The notes: generated from the sequence alone by a model not told the origin. DNA of 10,583 nt from an uncultured Sulfurovum sp. (GCA_902727915.1 CACVAU010000045.1:19365-29947); one strand, 5' to 3'; shown: positions 1-6,201, numbered from the stretch's first letter. Numbers and translations: made by a program.

Positions 1-484
1 TTACCGTGAAGGTTGTTTTTTCATCTAAGGTCACAGATGTTGGGCTTATGGAACTTACTGTTGGATTAGGTATTGATTTATTCACCGTAATTGGTCCAAC
101 CCATGCCCAGCCACCAGCATCTGGTTCATAATAAACATACAGTTTCTTAGGATAAGAACTAAATTGTGACAACTCAATGTCTTCAAACTCTTCATAATAA
201 GAATAACCATATGTTCTCTTTGTCATTAAAACATTACCATTGTATCCATCTTCTCGTAATGTCAATGTTCCTGCTGAATTAATTTTACTTCCATCTATTT
301 TAGTCGTATATAATTCTAGTAAATGGTTTTCTAATTTATTTACTTTTAATTTTAGAAGAGAAATATCCCAGTAACTATTTCCATTGGTTGTAGAACTAAT
401 ATCGGTAGAGTAACCTGCAAAAAGTAATGTTTGCATTGGTAAAAGTAACAATAATATTTTTAGCTTTTTTTTTATTTTAAACAT
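1..484 (-). CDS. secreted protein, N-terminal part (cut by window edge)
   Basis: The reading frame starts at ATG 484-482 and stays open to base 1, giving 161 codons before the window ends. AAAGGA lies about 6 nt upstream of the ATG. Residues 1-23 form a signal peptide: a Lys-rich start (MFKIKKK), a Leu-rich core, then LLFA before GYSTDIS. The mature part is rich in Tyr, Ser and Thr, with YVYYEPDAGGWAWVGPITV near residues 118-136. It then has PNPTVSSISPTSVTLDEKTT, which looks like the first strand of an Ig-like/IPT-type bacterial surface domain. It lies 34 bp downstream of the multidomain secreted protein gene and probably belongs to the same operon, although a terminator-like hairpin sits between them. 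I do not recognise the family. Export is well supported; function is unknown. Confidence 0.75.
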   Translation of the reverse strand, partial: MFKIKKKLKILLLLLPMQTLLFAGYSTDISSTTNGNSYWDISLLKLKVNKLENHLLELYTTKIDGSKINSAGTLTLREDGYNGNVLMTKRTYGYSYYEEFEDIELSQFSSYPKKLYVYYEPDAGGWAWVGPITVNKSIPNPTVSSISPTSVTLDEKTTFTV

Positions 485-498
485 ATTTTTTCCTTTAC

Positions 499-523
499 AA
501 AAAGTAATCCAAAAAGGATTACT
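499..523 (-). terminator. terminator-like hairpin overlapping a stop codon
   Basis: On the minus strand AGTAATCC, loop TTTTT, GGATTACT (arms 516-523 and 503-510) is followed by a short T run. The stem is a perfect 8 bp but has only 3 G:C pairs, so termination would be weak. It contains the stop codon of the gene ending at 519 and lies directly before the ribosome binding site of the gene starting at 484. It could attenuate the last gene or stabilise the upstream mRNA. Confidence 0.4.
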
Positions 524-1997
524 CAGAACAACTCAAAGTCGTAATAGACCCAAAGTTAATAGCAGTAGAACCACTTACTAGCTCAGAACTCATTCCAACC
601 AACTTAGCATCTTTATAAACTTTTACAACAAAACTACTACCTATGGCATAGTTAGCATTAAGCTTTAAAAGTGAAGCTGTATTATCTCCGTTAATGGAAC
701 CATAAATAGCCACTGTTCCTGAACTCGTTGCATTGACAGAAGCTGTACTTGTAACTTTTACTTCAAAACCATTAAACGATTGAACAATGTCACCTAAAGC
801 ATTGTCTTTAGCCACAGTATAAGACGTAAAATTATCAGTCATTTCATCTACACACTCAGCACTTGAAACATTAAGTGTAAAAGATGCTAAACTGGCACTC
901 TTTTCACCATCACTTACGCTTATGAGCATACTTGAGCTTGTGTCAACATCTGTTGCACTTGGTGTCCCAGACAACTTTCCTGTAGCCACTTCAAAACTTA
1001 ACCAACTAGGCTTACCTGTTACAGAAAAAGTTAAACTGTCTCCATCACTATCATTCGCTGTTGGTGTAAAGCTGTATTCACTCTCTACTGTAGCTGTAGT
1101 ACTTGGTGTTCCTGTAATCGTTGGCGTATGATTAACAGAGGGTTCAGTACTTCCATCATCACTAATCACAATATCAATAAACGTTCCAATACCCACACTG
1201 TTAGCCACAACGTTTTCAGTCACACCAACAATCTTTCCTTCATCATTGTAAATAGCTGCAACCACCTCTTTATCTCGATAAGTTCCTTGTACTTGCATAA
1301 TAGGTGCATCAACACCATCTACACGAACTACTATGGCTGTATGACTCGCTTGAGAATTGGCTTGTTCTTCATAGTTTGTAAAGAGTTTAATGGTGTATCC
1401 ATTGTAAGTAGTCTCTACCGTTTCCCCTAGGTTATTAATAGCCTGATAAGAAAAAACTTTTGGTACAGTCAAATTATCTTTAACTTTAAAGGTACTATCC
1501 TTAGCTCCTTTAAGCCAATACCCCTTTCCATAAGTTAAGGTAGAAAGATTTGAATGCGTTTCAAATGCACTACCATTACGATAAGCCGTTTTTCCATCTT
1601 GATCTTGTATTTCATCATGACTATTCATCTCTTCTGTAGAAATATCTCTTTGCTCACAAGAAGCCATAAGCGTATAATCTCCATCTCTTAATAAAGGCTT
1701 TAATATTTTGCCTCTACTTTCACCTACATTAAAATCAATACCAGCCTTAGCTTTAACCCAAATACCATAACCTGCAGGAAAAGAAGTCACATTTGAATAC
1801 TTAGCCCACTCACCTGTATAAAGTGACAAACCATCCTGTGTTTGAATCTCTGAAATATTTGTCAAATCAATTCCACTTGCAAGCATATCTTGACAAATTC
1901 CCACTAAGTTCCAGTCATTGTCTCTTTCTAACTCTATAGCATTTCCATACATCGTAGCAGCTGCTACCATTGATAATATAAACTTTGTTTTCATCAT
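519..1997 (-). CDS. secreted multidomain protein with duplicated modules and a He_PIG-like domain
   Basis: A 492-residue exported protein. Residues 1-20 are a signal peptide. Two related modules follow at about 26-95 (DWNLVGIC ... GYGIWVK) and 105-172 (DYTLMASC ... GKGYWLK), a type I associate with exported Campylobacterota proteins. Residues 183-279 form domain B (INNLGETVE ... VVAAIYNDEGKIVG), homologous to the neighbouring lipoprotein. Residues 289-377 match the He_PIG/cadherin-like pattern (PSWLSFEVATGKLSGTP ... VSDGE). Residues 388-488 look like a second, diverged domain B (NALGDIVQSFNGFEVKV ... VVKVYKDAKLVGMS). AAGGG precedes a double ATG; the second, at 1994, has the better spacing. 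The gene starts 7 bp after the lipoprotein stop codon, so the two are probably co-transcribed from the WYL-type promoter at 2449-2479. A role in adhesion or surface binding is only a guess. Confidence 0.85.
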   Translation of the reverse strand: MMKTKFILSMVAAATMYGNAIELERDNDWNLVGICQDMLASGIDLTNISEIQTQDGLSLYTGEWAKYSNVTSFPAGYGIWVKAKAGIDFNVGESRGKILKPLLRDGDYTLMASCEQRDISTEEMNSHDEIQDQDGKTAYRNGSAFETHSNLSTLTYGKGYWLKGAKDSTFKVKDNLTVPKVFSYQAINNLGETVETTYNGYTIKLFTNYEEQANSQASHTAIVVRVDGVDAPIMQVQGTYRDKEVVAAIYNDEGKIVGVTENVVANSVGIGTFIDIVISDDGSTEPSVNHTPTITGTPSTTATVESEYSFTPTANDSDGDSLTFSVTGKPSWLSFEVATGKLSGTPSATDVDTSSSMLISVSDGEKSASLASFTLNVSSAECVDEMTDNFTSYTVAKDNALGDIVQSFNGFEVKVTSTASVNATSSGTVAIYGSINGDNTASLLKLNANYAIGSSFVVKVYKDAKLVGMSSELVSGSTAINFGSITTLSCSE

Positions 1998-2004
1998 AAA
2001 TCCC

Positions 2005-2424
2005 TTATATACTTACGTTAACCAGAACTACTGGTACATCATCTGCAACTTCAATTGCATCACTTGCTGCAAGTAACTTATTGTTCTCATCATAAACAGC
2101 CACCTTAATTTCATCACCAACATACGACGCTTGAATCGGCATAGTTTCACTGTCTTCACCATTAACATTAACCACGACACCTTTGTGCATACTTTGAGCA
2201 TCAGCTACATCAGCTACATTACTATAGAGTTTAATAGACAATTTCCCCAGCTTACTTTCAACAACATCTCCTTTATTGTTAATAACTAAGCTATCATAAC
2301 CTACAGGAGCAACCACTTCAGGGTTACCTCCATCATCACTATCTCCTGTATTTGAGCCATTACTCCCACAACCTGTTAAAATAAATGTTGCTACTGCAAC
2401 ACTAAGAAATGATTTTTTCATCAT
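2005..2424 (-). CDS. small outer-membrane-type lipoprotein with domain B
   Basis: A 139-residue lipoprotein. MMKKSFLSVAVATFILTGC is a lipoprotein signal with lipobox L16-T-G-C19. The +2 residue is Gly, so no inner-membrane retention signal is seen. A Ser/Gly/Asp-rich linker (20-37) leads to one domain of about 100 residues (INNKGDVVE ... IKVAVYDENNKLLAAS). The same domain appears twice in the downstream secreted protein. The open frame extends up to 2481, but that extension would contain the operator and -10 box, and AAGGA lies at 2428-2432. The start is therefore the ATG at 2424 or, with better spacing, the one at 2421. It probably forms an operon with the gene at 519-1997, and its promoter is of the same type as those of csx20 and the WYL regulator. 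I do not recognise a function. Confidence 0.85.
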   Translation of the reverse strand: MMKKSFLSVAVATFILTGCGSNGSNTGDSDDGGNPEVVAPVGYDSLVINNKGDVVESKLGKLSIKLYSNVADVADAQSMHKGVVVNVNGEDSETMPIQASYVGDEIKVAVYDENNKLLAASDAIEVADDVPVVLVNVSI

Positions 2425-2448
2425 GTTTCCTTGTTTTAAGATAGTTGT

Positions 2449-2481
2449 ATTGTAAGAAATTTGGATGACAATTCTTGTCAT
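2449..2481 (-). promoter_or_regulatory. WYL-type promoter and operator of the lipoprotein operon
   Basis: A palindrome GACA-ATTCT-TGTC (2467-2479; arms extend to ATGACA/TGTCAT at 2465-2481) lies exactly 12 nt upstream of the minus-strand -10 hexamer TACAAT (+ strand 2454-2449). Predicted transcription start is near 2442, leaving an 18-nt leader with AAGGA. The palindrome covers the position where a -35 box would be. The same layout precedes the WYL gene and csx20. Confidence 0.7.
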
Positions 2482-2501
2482 TTAAACAAGAGTTTGTTTA
2501 A
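2482..2501. repeat. AT-rich palindrome next to operator
   Basis: TTAAACAA-GAGT-TTGTTTAA is a perfect 8-bp inverted repeat directly adjoining the GACA-N5-TGTC operator, between the WYL gene's stop codon (2533) and the lipoprotein promoter. No T run follows on either strand, so it is not a typical intrinsic terminator. It may be an upstream promoter element or a second protein-binding site. Confidence 0.45.
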
Positions 2502-2532
2502 TAAAAATATGTAGTTTATTTTTCAAGAAAAG

Positions 2533-3483
2533 TTATTGTAGATAAGCATGTAAATCTGATTTAAACTCATCGTCAAGTGACTTAGGTGAGAGTATTTTTA
2601 AATCAGGTAACCATTTTTTAATTAATGGTAAAATTTCCATACTTTGTGTGTAATCCAAAGTAAATTCAACAGAACCATCACTTCTTTCTTCTATAAAAGT
2701 TTGAGAAGTTAAAAGTTTTTTCATATCAGGTTTAAAGTACTTAGCTACTTTTGAAGATGCCAAAAGATGTGCTTTTTGTTTCTTTTGTCCAAACAATGTC
2801 ATAGGGTTTTGAAAAGTTTTAAAGAAGTCACGATATAAGTCAAGCTGTTTTGATTGATAAGATATTTTATTAGAAGAGTACTCAATTTTTTTAATAAAAG
2901 AAATCCGTAAAAAAAGAACTTTTTTCTCTTTAGTAGCAATAGCCACATACCAATTGTTTTCCATAAATATCAATTTTAAACATTGAACTTCTTCTAAAAC
3001 AACTTGACTGTTGTAACTGTAATGAATATCTCTGTACTCATTATTTTTTACTGCCAATTTCAATTCTCTAAACAGCTGATTATGTTCTTTTCCTTCTAAT
3101 AATTCAAAGGGGGAATTTTGATAAAGAAAAATATCTTTTTCAGAACTTAAAATATTTTCAAGTCGTTCTTTAGTATCTTCTTCTAATTTAGAAAAAAGTG
3201 TTTTATCAGAAGAGTTTATCATCTGAATCAACCATGTCATATCCTCTGAGGTAGATAAATATTCATGTACAATATTAGAAACTCTTGTCTCTAAACTATA
3301 ATAAGTGACCCTATCAAGAAGCGTTTTTTTCAAAGCATACTTATCATCTAAAATTTCTAAATAACGTTTTAATGTTCGGCTACTACATCCAAAATATTCA
3401 AGTAACACTTCATTATTACTGGCAATTTTATCACCACCCATCAATTTTTGACCCAAAATGTTTAAAGCTTCATGTTTATTCAT
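2533..3483 (-). CDS. WYL-domain transcriptional regulator
   Basis: A 316-residue protein. Residues 5-62 form an N-terminal helix-turn-helix (NNEVLLEYFGCSSRTLKRYL). A linker follows, then a WYL domain at about 140-210 (core ENNWYVAIATKEKKVLFLRI, with the usual Trp-Tyr pair at 178-179 and Arg193). Residues 235-316 form a WCX-like C-terminal extension. WYL proteins sense nucleic acids or nucleotides and regulate defence loci; examples are BrxR/CapW and the mycobacterial activator PafBC. AAGGA lies 10 nt upstream of the ATG. The gene follows csx20 by 75 bp but has its own promoter (3515-3545), with a palindrome also found before csx20 and the lipoprotein gene. Autoregulation and control of those genes follow by inference. 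Whether it represses or activates cannot be read from the sequence. Confidence 0.88.
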   Translation of the reverse strand: MNKHEALNILGQKLMGGDKIASNNEVLLEYFGCSSRTLKRYLEILDDKYALKKTLLDRVTYYSLETRVSNIVHEYLSTSEDMTWLIQMINSSDKTLFSKLEEDTKERLENILSSEKDIFLYQNSPFELLEGKEHNQLFRELKLAVKNNEYRDIHYSYNSQVVLEEVQCLKLIFMENNWYVAIATKEKKVLFLRISFIKKIEYSSNKISYQSKQLDLYRDFFKTFQNPMTLFGQKKQKAHLLASSKVAKYFKPDMKKLLTSQTFIEERSDGSVEFTLDYTQSMEILPLIKKWLPDLKILSPKSLDDEFKSDLHAYLQ

Positions 3484-3514
3484 AATTTTAAAATCCTTAC
3501 TTTAGTATGTAAGA

Positions 3515-3545
3515 ATTTTAGGCTAGTAAATGGACAGAAGCTGTC
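3515..3545 (-). promoter_or_regulatory. WYL-type promoter and operator of the WYL gene
   Basis: GACA-GAAGC-TGTC at 3533-3545 (arms GACAG/CTGTC) lies exactly 12 nt upstream of the minus-strand -10 hexamer TAAAAT (+ strand 3520-3515). Predicted start is near 3508, giving an approximately 25-nt leader with AAGGA at 3494-3498. A second small inverted repeat, CTTAC-N8-GTAAG (3496-3513), overlaps the predicted start. Confidence 0.7.
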
Positions 3546-3558
3546 TAATTAAAGCCAG

Positions 3559-3972
3559 TTAAACATACTCTCTAAAACGAACATGCTGAAAAATAGACTT
3601 TTTAACAATGGTATTTCCTTCTTTTGTTTCTATAACGTTTCTATTGGTCGTAGCATAAACCGATACAAAATCATGTACTTTAGAAAAACGCACCATATGG
3701 TAAGTCCCTCCAAAGTCTCCTTGAACCAAAAGACAATCATTAGGCTTTGCAACATCAACAATATACGCTTTTAAAGGTTCTAAATACACTTCAATATCCT
3801 CTAAATCAGCTGGAATATTTGACCATAAAGTCTGTAAGTCATCAGGTAATTCAACAAATTCAGAAATACCAAGCGTCTTTTTAGCATCTTCTCTCTGTGT
3901 AGCTGTTATGTCATGAGAAAACAACAAAAACATTCTTCTATTTTTATTCTCTTTATTATTTATTTTATTCAT
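3559..3972 (-). CDS. csx20: CRISPR-associated protein Csx20 (candidate ring nuclease)
   Basis: A 137-residue cytosolic protein. Its conserved part begins at residue 14 with MFLLFSH, followed by ELPDDLQTLWSNIP (41-54), the glycine motif VQGDFGGTY (83-91), VYATTNR (105-111) and a basic C-terminal IFQHVRFREY (127-136). I recognise this pattern as Csx20. This type III accessory family is predicted, and I believe since shown, to degrade cyclic oligoadenylate and switch off the antiviral response. The first 13 residues are a Lys/Asn-rich extension. I keep the first ATG because AGAGGA lies directly upstream, whereas the internal Met14 has no good site. It lies just beyond the old end of the array and has its own WYL-type promoter, separate from the effector operon on the other side of the array. 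Family assignment is from memory, without a search. Confidence 0.75.
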   Translation of the reverse strand: MNKINNKENKNRRMFLLFSHDITATQREDAKKTLGISEFVELPDDLQTLWSNIPADLEDIEVYLEPLKAYIVDVAKPNDCLLVQGDFGGTYHMVRFSKVHDFVSVYATTNRNVIETKEGNTIVKKSIFQHVRFREYV

Positions 3973-3998
3973 ATATTCCTCTATTAATTGTTACCTGT

Positions 3999-4029
3999 AT
4001 TTTAACAAAATAGCTAGACATTTATTGTC
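3999..4029 (-). promoter_or_regulatory. WYL-type promoter and operator of csx20
   Basis: GACA-TTTAT-TGTC at 4017-4029 lies exactly 12 nt upstream of the minus-strand -10 hexamer TAAAAT (+ strand 4004-3999). Predicted start is near 3992, giving an approximately 20-nt leader with AGAGGA. This is the third copy of the same arrangement. It separates csx20 from the array, which is transcribed in the same direction and shows no clear terminator. Confidence 0.7.
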
Positions 4030-5527
4030 ATTTTATAATAAAAGTTGGGGAAGAAGAAAAAAGGTTATTAAGTTATTTAAAAATCCCCTATCACATCTCT
4101 GTAGTCGGGTCATAAGTGGAACGACTGTCGAGGTTAAAAAAACTTTTCAGGGTTTCAATCCCCTATCACATCGCTGTAGTCGGGTCATATTAAGCATAAA
4201 GCTTATATTGAAAAAACAGCATTGTCTACAAAGTTTCAATCCCCTATCACATCGCTGTAGTCGGGTCATACTATCGATCTCAAATCGCAGAGCACTTTGG
4301 TATTTAGTTTCAATCCCCTATCACATCGCTGTAGTCGGGTCATACTATCGATCTCAAATCGCAGAGCACTTTGGTATTTAGTTTCAATCCCCTATCACAT
4401 CGCTGTAGTCGGGTCATAATCACTACGGAATAATGAGTCCGATAATCATTACAATGCTCTGTTTCAATCCCCTATCACATCGCTGTAGTCGGGTCATTTG
4501 GAACGGAAATTATTCGTAATGATGTAATTCTCTGTTTCAATCCCCTATCACATCTCTGTAGTCGGGTCATCCAGGCTATATATTCTATAATGAAAATGAT
4601 ATTGTTTCAATCCCCTATCACATCTCTGTAGTCGGGTCATCTGATGCAAAAAAAGCTCAAAAATTTGTAAAAAAGTTTCAATCCCCTATCACATCTCTGT
4701 AGTCGGGTCATCAGAAGAAAAAAATGTAACAATAGCAAACATGATAGTTTCAATCCCCTATCACATCTCTGTAGTCGGGTCATCTTATTACTAAATTATT
4801 AATCTTTATTTGTGATAAAGGTTTCAATCCCCTATCACATCTCTGTAGTCGGGTCATAAAATGCCATATCGTATATAAAAGAAAATGTGAAAGGTTTCAA
4901 TCCCCTATCACATCTCTGTAGTCGGGTCATCTTTTCCTAAGACTAAAAAGTTTTGGAAACGATTTGGAGGTTTCAATCCCCTATCACATCTCTGTAGTCG
5001 GGTCATAGGAATTCTATAAAACATGTCTTAATAAAAAGTATGTATCTGTTTCAATCCCCTATCACATCTCTGTAGTCGGGTCATAAAAATGAAGAACCTG
5101 ATGCTAAATATTATAATATGGATTTTGTTTCAATCCCCTATCACATCTCTGTAGTCGGGTCATGCATTTGCCGGTGCTTATCCGAAATTTGAAGGAGATG
5201 AATACGTTTCAATCCCCTATCACATCTCTGTAGTCGGGTCATAATTTAAAGGAAAAATTATGACAGAACAAAGAGAAAACAGTTTCAATCCCCTATCACA
5301 TCTCTGTAGTCGGGTCATTAACGGGGAACCTTTTCTTAAAGGGTTCTCACTGTTTCAATCCCCTATCACATCTCTGTAGTCGGGTCATGCTCTTCTCCGT
5401 AATTGGATTCAATCAAAAAAGTTACGAGTTTCAATCCCCTATCACATCTCTGTAGTCGGGTCATTTATGAGCTAACAGATTGTTCTCGTATCTATGAAGA
5501 GATGTTTCAATCCCCTATCACATCTCT

Positions 5528-5564
5528 GTAGTCGGGTCATGTATGTGGTAGGACACCACACTAC
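5528..5564 (-). repeat. 37-bp chimeric duplication, copy 1
   Basis: This stretch is the last 13 bp of a normal repeat (GTAGTCGGGTCAT, 5528-5540) plus the next 24 bp of spacer, which contains the hairpin TGTGGT-AGGAC-ACCACA. It is repeated exactly at 5600-5636. The match stops at both ends: T versus G before it, G versus C after it. Its length equals the CRISPR repeat length. Confidence 0.9.
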
Positions 5565-5599
5565 GAAAAATTCTTTTCTGATGACAGCGCTAGAGGAAG
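5565..5599 (-). other. 35-bp inserted spacer between the chimeric duplications
   Basis: This 35-bp segment has normal spacer length but is not bounded by normal repeats; the two identical 37-bp chimeric copies flank it. On the + strand it reads as an open, protein-like frame (KNSFLMTALEE). It lacks the ATTGAAAC handle on its 5' side in the crRNA direction, so it should not give its own mature crRNA. Confidence 0.75.
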
Positions 5600-5636
5600 G
5601 TAGTCGGGTCATGTATGTGGTAGGACACCACACTAC
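5600..5636 (-). repeat. 37-bp chimeric duplication, copy 2
   Basis: Exact second copy of 5528-5564. Only 13 bp of it is true CRISPR repeat (5600-5612); the other 24 bp is a copy of spacer sequence. It is followed by 25 bp (5637-5661) that, joined to the 24-bp block, would make a 49-bp ancestral spacer before the repeat at 5662. Confidence 0.9.
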
Positions 5637-5923
5637 CCATCAGAAAGAAAAGGTAATATACGTTTCAATCCCCTATCACATCTCTGTAGTCGGGTCATTA
5701 AATATGAAGCCTTATCCATTAAAAGATAAAATTTTGTTTCAATCCCCTATCACATCTCTGTAGTCGGGTCATAAATAACAGAGTTAATACGTTACGTAAA
5801 CCCTGATACTGTTTCAATCCCCTATCACATCTCTGTAGTCGGGTCATATTTCAGCAATAATTGCTGGGATTATTATAACCCAGCAAGTTTCAATCCCCTA
5901 TCACATCTCTGTAGTCGGGTCAT

Positions 5924-5935
5924 AGCCTATAGGCT
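5924..5935. repeat. 12-bp palindrome at the leader-repeat junction
   Basis: AGCCTATAGGCT is a perfect palindrome starting at the base directly after the leader-proximal repeat. The position is where Cas1-Cas2 integrases select the first integration site, so a role as leader anchor is plausible but not shown. Confidence 0.6.
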
Positions 5936-5992
5936 GGGAAACTGTTAAATATATCTCATTATTCAAACAACTTAACAACGCTATTTTATGGA

Positions 5993-6017
5993 ACTTTACA
6001 AAAAAGTTTGTAAGTCT
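5993..6017. repeat. leader inverted repeat 1
   Basis: Contains AAAAAAGTTTGTAAGTCT (6000-6017), identical over 18 bp to 6087-6104. ACTTTACAAA (5993-6002) and TTTGTAAGT (6007-6015) are complementary with one bulged base, so the unit can form a short hairpin. Confidence 0.65.
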
Positions 6018-6086
6018 ATGAAAAACTATAGTCCAACTTGGCTTGTTTTTTTCTTAAAGTGCCTATATTTAGGTCTTTAGTGGTCG

Positions 6087-6143
6087 AAAAAAGTTTGTAA
6101 GTCTTTTTGACTCGCATGTAAAATCAGAGACTTCCAAACTTTT
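6087..6143. repeat. leader inverted repeat 2
   Basis: AAAAGTTTGTAAGTCT (6089-6104) pairs with AGACTTCCAAACTTTT (6128-6143), 15 of 16 positions complementary, around a 23-nt loop. The left arm is part of an 18-bp exact copy of 6000-6017. Confidence 0.7.
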
Positions 6144-6201
6144 AGCCAAATCTAAGTTTCAGAACCCCCGAAAAATAGGCATTTAAAACTTAAGTAAAAA
6201 T

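Larger units (their letters stand above)
4077..5923 (-). CRISPR. CRISPR array, 24 repeats of 37 bp, type III-like
   Basis: On the + strand each repeat starts GTTTCAATCCCC and ends GTAGTCGGGTCAT (37 bp). Read as crRNA on the minus strand, repeats start ATGACCC and end GGATTGAAAC, giving the ATTGAAAC 5' handle usual for type III and I systems. Transcription therefore runs from 5923 towards 4077. Repeats begin at 4077, 4152, 4233, 4307, 4381, 4461, 4534, 4604, 4675, 4747, 4821, 4894, 4970, 5048, 5127, 5206, 5282, 5352, 5428, 5504, 5662, 5736, 5811 and 5887. The first, at the old end, has lost its outer 5 bases (TTAAA instead of GTTTC). Twenty-two intervals are 33-44 bp; the one at 5541-5661 is 121 bp and contains an integration scar. 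Repeats starting at 4152-4461 carry ATCGCTG; all others carry ATCTCTG. Spacers 4270-4306 and 4344-4380 are identical. Confidence 0.98.

Noticed and set aside
168..181. GACA-N6-TGTC
   Set aside because: Spacing is 6 instead of 5 and it lies within a coding region.
735..747. GACAGAAGCTGTA, sharing 12 bases with the WYL operator
   Set aside because: It lies inside the coding region of the secreted protein, the second half-site is TGTA, and no -10 box sits 12 nt away.
922..1430. Plus-strand open frames opposite the secreted protein gene
   Set aside because: They are shadows of a minus-strand gene with signal peptide, recognisable domains and a ribosome binding site.
4025..4381. Plus-strand open frame of 118 codons over the array
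   Set aside because: It runs through CRISPR repeats, and its peptide repeats NPLSHRCSRVI are translated repeats, not a protein.
5494..5763. Plus-strand open frame of 89 codons over the array
   Set aside because: Same cause: it crosses repeats and the 37-bp chimeric duplication, with no ribosome binding site of its own.
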